Shown here in pieces: positions 44,353 through 52,781 of a stretch of DNA of 64,000 nt. Under the pieces are notes generated by a model that did no database searches, was not told the DNA's origin, and worked only from the letters and a program-made list of their open reading frames with translations. The stretch covers positions 310,001 to 374,000 of the forward strand of contig CALOCQ010000008.1 of the NCBI GenBank assembly GCA_942491885.1, read 5' to 3'. How positions within the stretch are numbered: position 1 is the first letter of the stretch; each line of letters starts with the position of its first letter. Both the position numbers and the translations under genes were made by a program. This stretch comes from CALBPI01 sp942491885. Lineage in GTDB: Bacteria; Pseudomonadota; Gammaproteobacteria; Steroidobacterales; Woeseiaceae.

Positions 44353-45243
44353 TTGACTGTTAACGAACAAAACACCGGCGCAACTGATAATCGCGACCTG
44401 CTCAGCCCGCCCGGGCAGCAGGAAATGCCGTTTGCGATTGTTGATGGCGAGCCTGTAACCGAGCTGCCGCAGGACCTCTATATTCCGCCGCATGCGCTTA
44501 AGGTGTTTCTGGAGGCATTCGAAGGCCCGCTGGACCTGCTGCTTTATCTGATCCGCCGCCAGAACCTCGATATTCTGGACATTCCGATTGCCGATATCAC
44601 GCTGCAGTACGTGCAGTACATTGATCTGATGCAGGATCTGCAGCTCGAGTTGGCCGGTGAATACTTGTTGATGGCTGCGATGCTTGCGGAAATCAAATCC
44701 CGCATGCTGTTGCCGCGCCCTGTCACTACCGAAGACGAAGAGGCCGATCCGCGTGCAGAGCTGGTTCGTCGTCTTCAGCAATATGAACGCTTCAAGAAAG
44801 CGGCCGAAGATATCGATGCGCTTGAGCGTGACGAACGCGATACGTTACTGGTCGAGGCCGAAGTGCCGGCGCAGCGCGTGGTCACCAAGTTACCGGATGT
44901 CACATTGCGCGAGTTGCTGGTGGCGTTTAAAGATGTCATGGCGCGCGCGGAGATGTTCTCTCATCTGCACCTTCAGCGTGAGCCGCTGTCGGTTCGTGAA
45001 CGCATGAGCGAGATCCTGACGAAAGCCGGTGGCGAGGAGTTTCGTGCGTTCTCTGAACTGTTCAATGCCGGTGAAGGGCGCCTGGGCGTCGCCGTAACAT
45101 TCATCGCGATTCTCGAGCTGATGAAAGAGCAATTGCTTGAGGTCGTTCAAAGCGGACCGTTTGCCACGATTCATGTACGCGCGGCCGGCCAGGTTAATGC
45201 TCTCGAAGCTGTTGCCGACATTCAACTTGAAACTGAAGACTGA
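44353..45243 (+). CDS. scpA: Segregation and condensation protein A
   Basis: Kleisin that bridges the two SMC heads together with ScpB. TTG 44353 gives 296 residues; no ATG lies close, and the first conserved block (LEAFEGPLDLLLYLIRRQNL) begins near residue 57. IADITLQYVQYIDLMQDLQL and GEYLLMAAMLAEIKSRMLLP complete the N-terminal kleisin part. VTFIAILELMKEQLLEVVQS forms the C-terminal winged helix. The N-terminal 50 residues are variable, so the true start could be further in, such as the Met at 44425. Confidence 0.94.
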   Translation: MTVNEQNTGATDNRDLLSPPGQQEMPFAIVDGEPVTELPQDLYIPPHALKVFLEAFEGPLDLLLYLIRRQNLDILDIPIADITLQYVQYIDLMQDLQLELAGEYLLMAAMLAEIKSRMLLPRPVTTEDEEADPRAELVRRLQQYERFKKAAEDIDALERDERDTLLVEAEVPAQRVVTKLPDVTLRELLVAFKDVMARAEMFSHLHLQREPLSVRERMSEILTKAGGEEFRAFSELFNAGEGRLGVAVTFIAILELMKEQLLEVVQSGPFATIHVRAAGQVNALEAVADIQLETED

Positions 45244-45276
45244 CGCGCAGCGCTGCGCTCACGACTGGAACTGAAC

Positions 45277-46092
45277 ATGGAAAATGCCTCAACCAAGCAC
45301 TTTATTGAAGCCGCGATGCTGGCTGCGAGAGAGCCGCTCAATATCGACCAGCTGCTTAAAGTCGCGAAACTGCGCCCGGGTAGCCCTGAGACCACGAAAG
45401 CGGATGTGCGCGAGGCGCTGAATGCGCTGAGCGACGAATACGCGGAGCGCGGCATTGAGCTGATCGAGGTGGCTTCGGGCTTCCGCATTCAGGTACGCGC
45501 GGCGATGGGCCGCGAACTGGTCGGTCTGTTCGAGGAACGCCCGCCGCGCTATTCACGTGCGTTTTTTGAAACGCTGGCCCTCATCGCTTACCGCCAGCCG
45601 ATAACGCGCGGCGAGATCGAAGATGTGCGTGGTGTCGCCGTGAGCAGCAACATTATACGCAGCATGATGGAGCGCGAATGGATCCGCGTCGTGGGCCATC
45701 GGGATGTACCGGGCAAGCCGGAAATGTTCGGCACGACGCGTGCGTTTCTCGATTACTTCAACCTCAAAACGCTCGACGAGCTGCCGTCGTTAGCGGAATT
45801 GACCGACATGGAGAGCTTGCGAATCCAGCTTGACCTGCCCGAGGTCGATGACGGGACGGTGAAAGCGGCAAACGATGATGGTCAGGATGCGGATAGTGAC
45901 GACCAGAAAAGTGACGTTGTGTCGTCGCTTGGTGACGCCGCCATCGACGTCGACGCTGAGACGGACGCTGAGGCAAACACGGACAGCGAGGCGACAACTC
46001 CTGGTGAGAGCGAAGCGCAGCCGGAAGACGATGCGGACATAGATGCTCACGAGTCAGAAAAACCATTAAGAGCATCCACACAGGATGGCTGA
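45277..46092 (+). CDS. scpB: Segregation and condensation protein B
   Basis: Winged-helix partner of ScpA in the SMC condensin complex, 271 residues. Residues 1-180 are the conserved core: FIEAAMLAAREPLNIDQLLK, SGFRIQVRAAMG, FFETLALIAYRQPITRGEIE and FGTTRAFLDYFNLKTLDELP. The last 80 residues are a very acidic Asp/Glu/Ala low-complexity tail, longer than in many relatives. The stop overlaps the rluB start. Confidence 0.95.
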   Translation: MENASTKHFIEAAMLAAREPLNIDQLLKVAKLRPGSPETTKADVREALNALSDEYAERGIELIEVASGFRIQVRAAMGRELVGLFEERPPRYSRAFFETLALIAYRQPITRGEIEDVRGVAVSSNIIRSMMEREWIRVVGHRDVPGKPEMFGTTRAFLDYFNLKTLDELPSLAELTDMESLRIQLDLPEVDDGTVKAANDDGQDADSDDQKSDVVSSLGDAAIDVDAETDAEANTDSEATTPGESEAQPEDDADIDAHESEKPLRASTQDG

Positions 46093-46894
46093 TCGCGCGC
46101 AAAAGGTGCTGGCCGCAGCCGGTTACGGGTCGCGACGAGAAATCGAGCGCTTGATTGCAGCGGGCGAGTTGTTGATCGACGGAAAAGTGGCTGAGCTTGG
46201 CGCGACGTTGACGGGTGACGAGACGCTGGTGCTCAAGGGCAAGCATGTCAGCATCAAGGCATCGCAGAAATCACGACACCGACACCTGATCTATCACAAG
46301 CCGGTGGGTGAGGTGTGCAGCCGTAATGATCCGGAAGGTCGCAAGCTTATTTTTGATAACTTGCCGAAGCCCGGCTTGCGCCGTTGGATCTCTGTTGGCA
46401 GGTTGGATATTGCAACATCGGGTCTGTTGTTGCTAACGACGGACGGCGAGTTGGCCAACCGCTTGATGCATCCTTCCTATGAGGTAAGCCGTCGCTATGC
46501 GGTGCGCGTGATGGGCAACCCCAGCGAAGAGACGCTCGAGCAGTTGCGCATCGGGGTCGAGCTCGAGGATGGGCCCGCCAATTTCACCGAGATCAAAGAG
46601 ACGGGCGGGCAGGGCGCGAACCGTTGGTTTGACGTTGTACTTCGTGAGGGTCGCAACCGCGAAGTCCGTCGCTTGTGGGAAGCGGTCGGTATGACGGTCA
46701 GTCGATTGATGCGCGTTGCTTATGGTCCGATCGTTTTGCCCGGTGCATTGGCTCGCGGCAAGTTTCGTGAACTGAGTTTCACCGAAATCAAGGCCATTTA
46801 TTCCTGTGTCCAATTAACGCCGCCGGATGCGCCCAGTCGTGCCAGCTCACAGGGAAAGCGCGCACGTAGTAAGCAATACGGGCGCCGCAGCTGA
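46085..46894 (+). CDS. rluB: 23S rRNA pseudouridine synthase RluB
   Basis: Makes pseudouridine 2605 of 23S rRNA, 269 residues. It starts at ATG 46085 within the end of scpB. An N-terminal S4 domain (RAQKVLAAAGYGSRREIERL) precedes the catalytic domain with VGRLDIATSGLLLLTTDGEL, whose Asp is catalytic. YHKPVGEVCSRNDPEGR and NREVRRLWEAVGMTVSRLMR also match. The C-terminal tail is basic. Gene order scpAB-rluB is conserved. Confidence 0.95.
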   Translation: MADRAQKVLAAAGYGSRREIERLIAAGELLIDGKVAELGATLTGDETLVLKGKHVSIKASQKSRHRHLIYHKPVGEVCSRNDPEGRKLIFDNLPKPGLRRWISVGRLDIATSGLLLLTTDGELANRLMHPSYEVSRRYAVRVMGNPSEETLEQLRIGVELEDGPANFTEIKETGGQGANRWFDVVLREGRNREVRRLWEAVGMTVSRLMRVAYGPIVLPGALARGKFRELSFTEIKAIYSCVQLTPPDAPSRASSQGKRARSKQYGRRS

Positions 46895-46940
46895 CGCTTT
46901 TAAGCGCCGCAGTTGAGACTCTCAAGCATCGCAGCTGACG

Positions 46941-47696
46941 CTACTGGGCGTCGACACTCAGCCCGTTGACGCCGTCCTCTCCATCGCAGAGGAAATACAT
47001 AAACGGCGCGATGACTTCCTGCGGCTGTTTAATCTTTGACTTGTCTTCGGCCGGATACGCCTGCTTGCGCATCCCTGTATCTGTCGCGCCGGGGTTTACG
47101 ACATTCACGCGCACGTGTGATGCACCGAGCTCGTCAGCCAGAGTCTGCGCCAGTCCCTCGGTAGCAAACTTCGAGACGCTGTAGGCGCCCCAGAACGCGC
47201 GGCCTTTGCGCCCGACACTGCTGCTCGCGAAGACAATGGCGCCGTGCGCTTTGCGGATCAATGGCACGCACACTTTCGTCAGCGCAAATGCAGCCGTTAC
47301 GTTGGTGTGCATCACCTGCTGCCAGACGGTCGCGTCGTAGTCCTCGATCTGGGTCATCTCGCCGAGCATGCCCGCGCAATGCACCAGGCCATCCAGTTGG
47401 CCGAAATCCTCGCCGATCTGCTCGGCAAGCGACAGGTACACGCCGCCCTCGGCTTTCATGAAATCGAGCGGCACCAGAATCGGCGCCTGATCGCCATTGG
47501 CTACAACTTCGTCATGCACGGCTTCGAGCTTTTTCTGGCTGCGCCCGAGCATGATCACTGTTGCGCCTTTCGCCGCACACTCGATCGTCAGCGCCTTACC
47601 AATGCCATCGCTGGCACCCGTGATCAGGATCGTCTTGCCTTTGAGGGCACCGCCGGGTGCTTCAAATTGTTGGAATGGAGTCATATCAGTCGTCAT
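46941..47696 (-). CDS. Short-chain dehydrogenase, YciK-like
   Basis: A 251-residue NAD(P)-dependent oxidoreductase of the short-chain dehydrogenase family. The cofactor motif TILITGASDGIGKALTIECA begins near residue 20. The catalytic Ser lies in IVFASSSVGRKG and the Tyr-x-x-x-Lys in AYSVSKFATEGL. NVVNPGATDTGMR follows. The fit with YciK, whose substrate is unknown, is suggested by overall pattern and by neighbourhood in other gammaproteobacteria. It overlaps the end of the next gene upstream (47686) by eleven bases. Confidence 0.88.
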   Translation of the reverse strand: MTTDMTPFQQFEAPGGALKGKTILITGASDGIGKALTIECAAKGATVIMLGRSQKKLEAVHDEVVANGDQAPILVPLDFMKAEGGVYLSLAEQIGEDFGQLDGLVHCAGMLGEMTQIEDYDATVWQQVMHTNVTAAFALTKVCVPLIRKAHGAIVFASSSVGRKGRAFWGAYSVSKFATEGLAQTLADELGASHVRVNVVNPGATDTGMRKQAYPAEDKSKIKQPQEVIAPFMYFLCDGEDGVNGLSVDAQ

Positions 47697-48390
47697 TGTT
47701 ATTCAATCTCCGAAACGCTCTTTTTCTGCAGGCGCGTGCGGCGCGCCATGCATTCACGAGTTGGCGAATGCCGCCTGGCCCGCCGGTGCCTTGCGTGCGA
47801 TTACTGATGACATCGCCCAGCAGTTGCGCGAGTACAGCAAGCGCGACATGTTCGCTGCCTTGTGCATGTGTTGCAAGGTCGGTGCCCAGATTCGTCAGGG
47901 TCGTACTGGTCGCGGCATCGTCGACCGGCGCATCCAGCCACGTCATGGCGATGGCGCAATCACGAAACCCACTCGCTACGTGCTCACGCGCATCGGCTGC
48001 TTGTACTGATAGCTGGAGCACGGTGCCATGCGTTCGGAAGCCGGCGATGCGCCACTGACTCTCGGTCTCTGGTGCAACCTGGCGGATCAGACGTGACGCG
48101 GCCACCGGCCACTCCCGCATCAGTGCGGTGGCGTTGTCGTCTAACGGCGTATCGCTGAACGCTTTTGCCAACGGGTGGCGCGCGTTGCCATTGGCCGTGC
48201 GCTCGAGCTCATCTCGCCACCACGCCAGTTGTGTCTCGCAAACCTGTCGCTCACTGCTGGTGCTCGCGCTACCCAGAACGGCATCGCGAAGGGCCGTTGC
48301 CGCCAGGAATCTCGTGCGTTGCGCGGGCGGCGCGAAATTGAATGCGAGCCGCAAACACGCCGCGGCTTCGGCACCTGTCTGCGCGCTCAT
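47686..48390 (-). CDS. Squalene/phytoene synthase-like protein
   Basis: A 234-residue protein resembling short members of the squalene/phytoene synthase superfamily such as NDUFAF6-like proteins. The block VCETQLAWWRDELERTANGN followed by ARHPLAKAF is the clearest match. The Asp-rich motifs needed for isoprenoid synthesis are not evident. A catalytic role is therefore doubtful, and a role like the complex I assembly factor NDUFAF6 would be speculation. It overlaps rmuC by four bases. Confidence 0.65.
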   Translation of the reverse strand: MSAQTGAEAAACLRLAFNFAPPAQRTRFLAATALRDAVLGSASTSSERQVCETQLAWWRDELERTANGNARHPLAKAFSDTPLDDNATALMREWPVAASRLIRQVAPETESQWRIAGFRTHGTVLQLSVQAADAREHVASGFRDCAIAMTWLDAPVDDAATSTTLTNLGTDLATHAQGSEHVALAVLAQLLGDVISNRTQGTGGPGGIRQLVNAWRAARACRKRAFRRLNNNDD

Positions 48391-49691
48391 TCGGGGGCGT
48401 CGTCGTCTGTTGTGCCCTGCAGCTGACGGCCGGTTGTCTCGATTGGCGAAAGCTCCTCTATCGTCTTGCGCGGCTGCACACCGAGCTCGATGAATTTACG
48501 CGCGCCGGGCATGACATTTCTCTCCAGCGAGCCGACGGCCTGGTTGTAGGACTTGATGCTGCTATCGAGTTGCTTACCCACTTTGCCGAGATGATCACCA
48601 AAAACCGCCAGACGGTCATGCAGATCGACGGCGAGTTTTCTGATTTGCTCGGCGTTGTCGGCCAAAGACAACTGTCGCCAGCCGTAGGCCACGGCCTTCA
48701 GCAGTGCGACAAAGCTTGTTGGGGTCGCAAGGATAATGTTCTGGCGTAGCGCATCGTCGATCAGGTTGGGGTTCTCGTTTAATGCGGCGGTCAGGAACTG
48801 GTCGCCAGGAATGAACAAGATGACAAATTCCGGGCTCTTGTCGAATTGCGACCAATAGGATTTGCGCGACAACTCTGCGATGCGATCGGCGACCTTGCGT
48901 GCATGTTGCTTGAGAAATTTCCGGCGATCGGCCTCGTCCGAGGCTTCAACCGCATTGAGATAGGCGTCAAGCGGCGTCTTGACGTCGACCACCAACTCGC
49001 GATCGTCCGGCATTCGAATAACAAGGTCAGGACGCAGCAAGTCGCCGTCGCTACCGCGGATGGTTTCCTGTTCGATAAAGTCGCAGTGCTCGACCATACC
49101 GGCCATCTCGACCAGGCGACGAAGGGTGATCTCACCCCATTGACCGCGCACTTCCGGGCGGCGCAGCGCGGTGATCAGGTTGCGCGTCTCTTTCTGCAGT
49201 GCGGTTGTGGTTTGTTGCATATTCGCCAGTTGTTCGGCAATGCCGCCGTAGGCCTGGCTGCGGGCTTTTTCCAGCTCATTGATTTGATTTTCACTGCGCT
49301 GTAATGCGTCGCGGATTGGCTTGACGAGTCCCTCTACGGCCTTCTCGCGTTCGGCGAACAGGCTGTCTGCCTTTTGCTGTCGGGCGCCGAGGTTTTGCTC
49401 TGCGAGTTGCAGGAATGTCTCGCTGTTAGCCTTCATCGTGCGTTGCGCCATGTCGCTGAACGTGCCGGTCAGCTTGCTGGATACGAGTTCAATGAGGTGG
49501 TCACGCTCACGCGCCAGTGCTTCCTGATCGGAGACTTGCTGGGTGAGGCGGGCATTCTCGATGTCGCGCTCGGCGGCGCCACGTCGCGTGAACAGCCATT
49601 CCAGCAATATGCCGAGCGCGAGCCCGGTCACCATTGCGACCGCTAACCAGAGCCAGACTTCGGGCGCGTCCAATAGCTCACGCAGACTCAT
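48387..49691 (-). CDS. rmuC: DNA recombination protein RmuC
   Basis: A 434-residue protein with an N-terminal membrane anchor (VWLWLAVAMVTGLALGILLE near residues 12-32), a long coiled coil to about residue 170, and a C-terminal nuclease-like RmuC domain. Matching blocks are RRPEVRGQWGEITLRRLVEM, GMVEHCDFIEQETI, LVVDVKTPLDAYLNAVEASD and FVILFIPGDQFLTAALNENP. RmuC limits inversions between short repeats in E. coli. Its start overlaps the gph stop. Confidence 0.95.
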   Translation of the reverse strand: MSLRELLDAPEVWLWLAVAMVTGLALGILLEWLFTRRGAAERDIENARLTQQVSDQEALARERDHLIELVSSKLTGTFSDMAQRTMKANSETFLQLAEQNLGARQQKADSLFAEREKAVEGLVKPIRDALQRSENQINELEKARSQAYGGIAEQLANMQQTTTALQKETRNLITALRRPEVRGQWGEITLRRLVEMAGMVEHCDFIEQETIRGSDGDLLRPDLVIRMPDDRELVVDVKTPLDAYLNAVEASDEADRRKFLKQHARKVADRIAELSRKSYWSQFDKSPEFVILFIPGDQFLTAALNENPNLIDDALRQNIILATPTSFVALLKAVAYGWRQLSLADNAEQIRKLAVDLHDRLAVFGDHLGKVGKQLDSSIKSYNQAVGSLERNVMPGARKFIELGVQPRKTIEELSPIETTGRQLQGTTDDDAPE

Positions 49692-50374
49692 CGGCGGGCT
49701 ACCTCGCTAACCGGCATACCAATGCGCGCGAGTATCGTGATGACATCGCTTGGTGAAACCGCGACGTGGTCTGCCTGCCATCCATCGGCGGGATCTTCAT
49801 CCGGGACATAACCATAGGCCGCTGCGATGCTGATCATGCCCGCGGCACGCGCCGCGTCCATGTCACGCCGATGATCGCCGACGTACACACAGCGCGTTGG
49901 CTCAGCGCCGAGGTATTGTGCAGCATGCAGCAGTGGTGCGGGATCGGGTTTTCGTTGCGCCAGAGTATCTCCACCGACAATGCATTCGCGGGTGGGTCGT
50001 ATGCTCAACGCGTTGAGCAAGCTAACGCTCAGCGCTTCGGTTTTGTTGGTCACAATTCCCCACGGAATTGACGCATCGTCGAATTGCGTGATCAGTGCGT
50101 CCAGTGGTCTGAATACGCTCGACCATACGGCAATATTGGTTGCGTAATGGCTCAGCAGTTTTTCCAGCGCCTGCGGGTGGTCTGCGACATCACCGAAGGC
50201 CAGCCCGATAAGTCCCGCACCGCCATTGGAGACCTGCTGGCGGGCCTTGCTGTGAATCGGGCGCGGGCGACGGAATTCATCGCAAGTTGCGTAGAGTGCT
50301 GCGACCAGGTCACCGGCAGTGTCGACAAGCGTACCGTCAAGATCGAACAGGACCGCTTCGGGGCGAGTGCTCAC
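49688..50374 (-). CDS. gph: Phosphoglycolate phosphatase, HAD family
   Basis: A 228-residue HAD phosphatase that likely dephosphorylates 2-phosphoglycolate. The nucleophile motif is VLFDLDGTLVDTAGDL. Motif II appears as GIVTNKT and the Lys in RKPDPAPLLHAA. Motif III is VGDHRRDMDAARAAGM, with His where many relatives have Ser. It overlaps ubiG by four bases, the same coupling of ubiG and gph that is conserved across proteobacteria. Confidence 0.92.
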   Translation of the reverse strand: MSTRPEAVLFDLDGTLVDTAGDLVAALYATCDEFRRPRPIHSKARQQVSNGGAGLIGLAFGDVADHPQALEKLLSHYATNIAVWSSVFRPLDALITQFDDASIPWGIVTNKTEALSVSLLNALSIRPTRECIVGGDTLAQRKPDPAPLLHAAQYLGAEPTRCVYVGDHRRDMDAARAAGMISIAAAYGYVPDEDPADGWQADHVAVSPSDVITILARIGMPVSEVARR

Positions 50375-51099
50375 TGGTCCGTCGCAGGCCGTTTGTAATG
50401 CGCGAAGTAATTGACGTCGACATTGCCCGACAGCGAGAACTTGTCGCTCAGCGGATCGTATTCAAGCCCGGCCAGTGACTGCAGAACAAGCCCATTGGCT
50501 CTCGCCGCGGCATCGAGCTCGGCGGGGCGCAGGAACTTCTGGTATTCATGCGTGCCGCGCGGGACCCAGTTGAGAATGTATTCGGCACCGACGATCGCCA
50601 GCGCGAAAGCCTTCGCCGTGCGGTTGATCGTCGAGAAGACCAGATTGCCGCCGGGTTTGACCAGCTCGGCGGCCGCGCCAATTACGCTCTCCGGGGCCGG
50701 GACATGTTCCAGCATCTCCAGGCAGGTCACGACATCAAATTGACCGGCATGCGTCGTCGCGAAGTCCTCGGCAGTGGACTTCTGGTAGTCGATATCCAGA
50801 CCGCTTTCGGCGAGATGGAGCTTGGCCACCTTAAGCCCGGCTTCAGCCATATCGATGCCGGTGACGGCTGCGCCTTCGCGGGCCATTGCTTCGGCAAACA
50901 GCCCGCCGCCGCAGCCGATATCAATGACGCTCGCGCCTTGCAAGGAAGCCTTCTCCGCCACGTATCTGAGCCGCAGGGGATTGATGCGATGCAGCGCGCC
51001 GAATTCGCCCTCCGGGTCCCACCAGCGTGATGCAACGGCATCGAAACGGGCTAGTTCGCCCGCATCAACGTTTGCGGATTGTGTGTTGTTGTCTGTCAT
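50371..51099 (-). CDS. ubiG: Ubiquinone biosynthesis O-methyltransferase UbiG
   Basis: SAM-dependent enzyme carrying out both O-methylations in ubiquinone synthesis. ATG 51099 has AGGAA upstream and gives 242 residues. FDAVASRWWDPEGEFGALHR and INPLRLRYV form the N-terminal signature, SVIDIGCGGGLFAEAMAREG is the SAM site, and DVVTCLEMLEHVPAPESVI and GNLVFSTINRTAKAF follow. The ubiquinone product serves the complex I encoded at the start of the window. Confidence 0.96.
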   Translation of the reverse strand: MTDNNTQSANVDAGELARFDAVASRWWDPEGEFGALHRINPLRLRYVAEKASLQGASVIDIGCGGGLFAEAMAREGAAVTGIDMAEAGLKVAKLHLAESGLDIDYQKSTAEDFATTHAGQFDVVTCLEMLEHVPAPESVIGAAAELVKPGGNLVFSTINRTAKAFALAIVGAEYILNWVPRGTHEYQKFLRPAELDAAARANGLVLQSLAGLEYDPLSDKFSLSGNVDVNYFAHYKRPATDQ

Positions 51100-52424
51100 G
51101 ATTTCCTGTCGGTATTTGCGATTCTGCCGCCCCATTCACGGGCGCGCGACAGCGTGGCTGCTTCGTCGATGGTCGTTAATGTGCGATTTTCGAGTAGCGG
51201 TTTGCCGGCCACCCAGACATCGCGCACGTCATTGCGGTCTGCTGAGTATACGAGTGTGGAGACCGGATCGTAAATCGGTGCCGTGTGGACACCGGTAAAG
51301 TCGATACAAGCGATATCCGCCCATTTACCGACCTCGAGTGATCCGGTTTGATCATCGATGCCCAAAGCGCGGGCGCCGTTTATCGTCGCCATCTCCAATA
51401 CTGTGTGCGCCGACAGGGCGCTGGCGTCGTTGGCGGCGATCTTGCCCAGCAATGCGGCGGTTTTCATTTCGCCGATCATATCGAGATCGTTATTGCTGGC
51501 CGCACCATCGGTGCCAAGCGCGACACAAACCCCTGCAGCGATCAGTTTCGCGACCGGTGCAATGCCGCTCGCCAGCTTCATGTTCGATTCGGGGCAATGT
51601 ACAACGGAGATCCGCGCACGCCCTGCGGCTTCAATTTCGTTGTCAGTCAGTTGTGTCATATGCACGGCTAACAGACCGGTGTTCAGCATACCGAGCCGCT
51701 CGAGTTGCGCGAACGGACGTTCGCCACGGGTTTCGACCTGCAACGCAATCTCGCCGGCGGTTTCGTGCAGGTGGGTGTGCACGGGGATGTCGAGCTGGTC
51801 GGCCTGGGTATGGATTCGTGCCAGCGTCTCCTCGCTGACTGTATAGGGCGAGTGTGGTGCGAACTGCATGCTGATGAGCGGGTTCGCCGCAAACTCGTCG
51901 TAAACGGCCATCCCCTTACTCAGATACTCGTCCGCGCTGGCCGCCCAGGCAGTTTCAAACTCAATGACGATCAGCCCGACTGAGGCGCGCATGCGTGCCG
52001 CACTGGCCGCCTCGGCGACAATGTCTGGAAAGAAGTACATGTCGTTGAAGCAGGTGACACCGCCGCGAATCATCTCGGCCATTGCGAGGCGGGTACCGTC
52101 GCGCACCATTTCCGCGGTCACATGCTCGGCCTCCAGCGGCCAGATATGATCGTTTAGCCAGGTCTCCAGCGGAGTGTCATCGGCGACACCGCGCATCAGC
52201 GACATGGCGGCATGCGTATGGGCATTGATCAGCCCCGGTATCAGCATGCCGTCCGGCCGATCAACACTCTCGCGGGCCTGCCATTGCGCACTGACCGCAT
52301 CGCGTGGCCCGACCGCCACAATCCGGCCGTTGCTAACGGCGGTCGCTGCGTTTTCGATTAGCGGGGTGTTGCCATCGACCGGCACAAGCCACCTGGCCGT
52401 GATCATAAGGTCACATTTATTCAT
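51096..52424 (-). CDS. MtaD-like amidohydrolase (methylthioadenosine/S-adenosylhomocysteine deaminase type)
   Basis: A 442-residue metal-dependent deaminase of the TRZ/ATZ group. Metal ligands are visible as NAHTHAAMSLMRGVADDTPL near residue 68, HTHLHETAGEI near 230, AVHMTQLTDNE and ALGTDGAASNNDLDMIGEMK. The family likely deaminates 5-methylthioadenosine or S-adenosylhomocysteine. Coupling with ubiG, a SAM-dependent methyltransferase that yields S-adenosylhomocysteine, fits recycling. First gene of a compact minus-strand operon mtaD-ubiG-gph-rmuC. Confidence 0.88.
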   Translation of the reverse strand: MNKCDLMITARWLVPVDGNTPLIENAATAVSNGRIVAVGPRDAVSAQWQARESVDRPDGMLIPGLINAHTHAAMSLMRGVADDTPLETWLNDHIWPLEAEHVTAEMVRDGTRLAMAEMIRGGVTCFNDMYFFPDIVAEAASAARMRASVGLIVIEFETAWAASADEYLSKGMAVYDEFAANPLISMQFAPHSPYTVSEETLARIHTQADQLDIPVHTHLHETAGEIALQVETRGERPFAQLERLGMLNTGLLAVHMTQLTDNEIEAAGRARISVVHCPESNMKLASGIAPVAKLIAAGVCVALGTDGAASNNDLDMIGEMKTAALLGKIAANDASALSAHTVLEMATINGARALGIDDQTGSLEVGKWADIACIDFTGVHTAPIYDPVSTLVYSADRNDVRDVWVAGKPLLENRTLTTIDEAATLSRAREWGGRIANTDRKS

Positions 52425-52584
52425 CCGGGAATTATACCGTCGCGGGCGCGTCCCCGTGGCTTGATTGCGTGTGCACCGTCATCGGTTTTCCGGTGCCTGA
52501 TTTAGGCATTATCCGAGTGTCTGCTTTGTACCCGCCGCAGCGCGTTTTGAGACGGGTTTTGAGGGCATTTTCACGAGTCGGATG

Positions 52585-52593
52585 TGGTAGAAT
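52585..52593 (+). promoter_or_regulatory. Extended -10 promoter of gyrA
   Basis: TGG followed by TAGAAT (52588-52593) forms an extended -10 element. No good -35 hexamer is spaced correctly. The leader to the gyrA ATG is about 180 bases and contains the hairpin CCCCGC/GCGGGG near 52703-52727. The remaining bases from 52425 to 52781 show no gene. Confidence 0.5.
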
Positions 52594-52781
52594 AACGAGC
52601 TTCGAAAGTGGTCTGTGCGGGTTATCGAGAATGGATCTCTAAATAGCTCGTAGGTGACTGAAATATATTAATAAAGTACGCCTTTAATCCGTTACCAAAT
52701 TACCCCGCAAAATGACTTGGCGGGGTGGCTTTCGAGTAGCGGGCTAACGCATCAAATAAAACCCGGAACAACAACCCCACT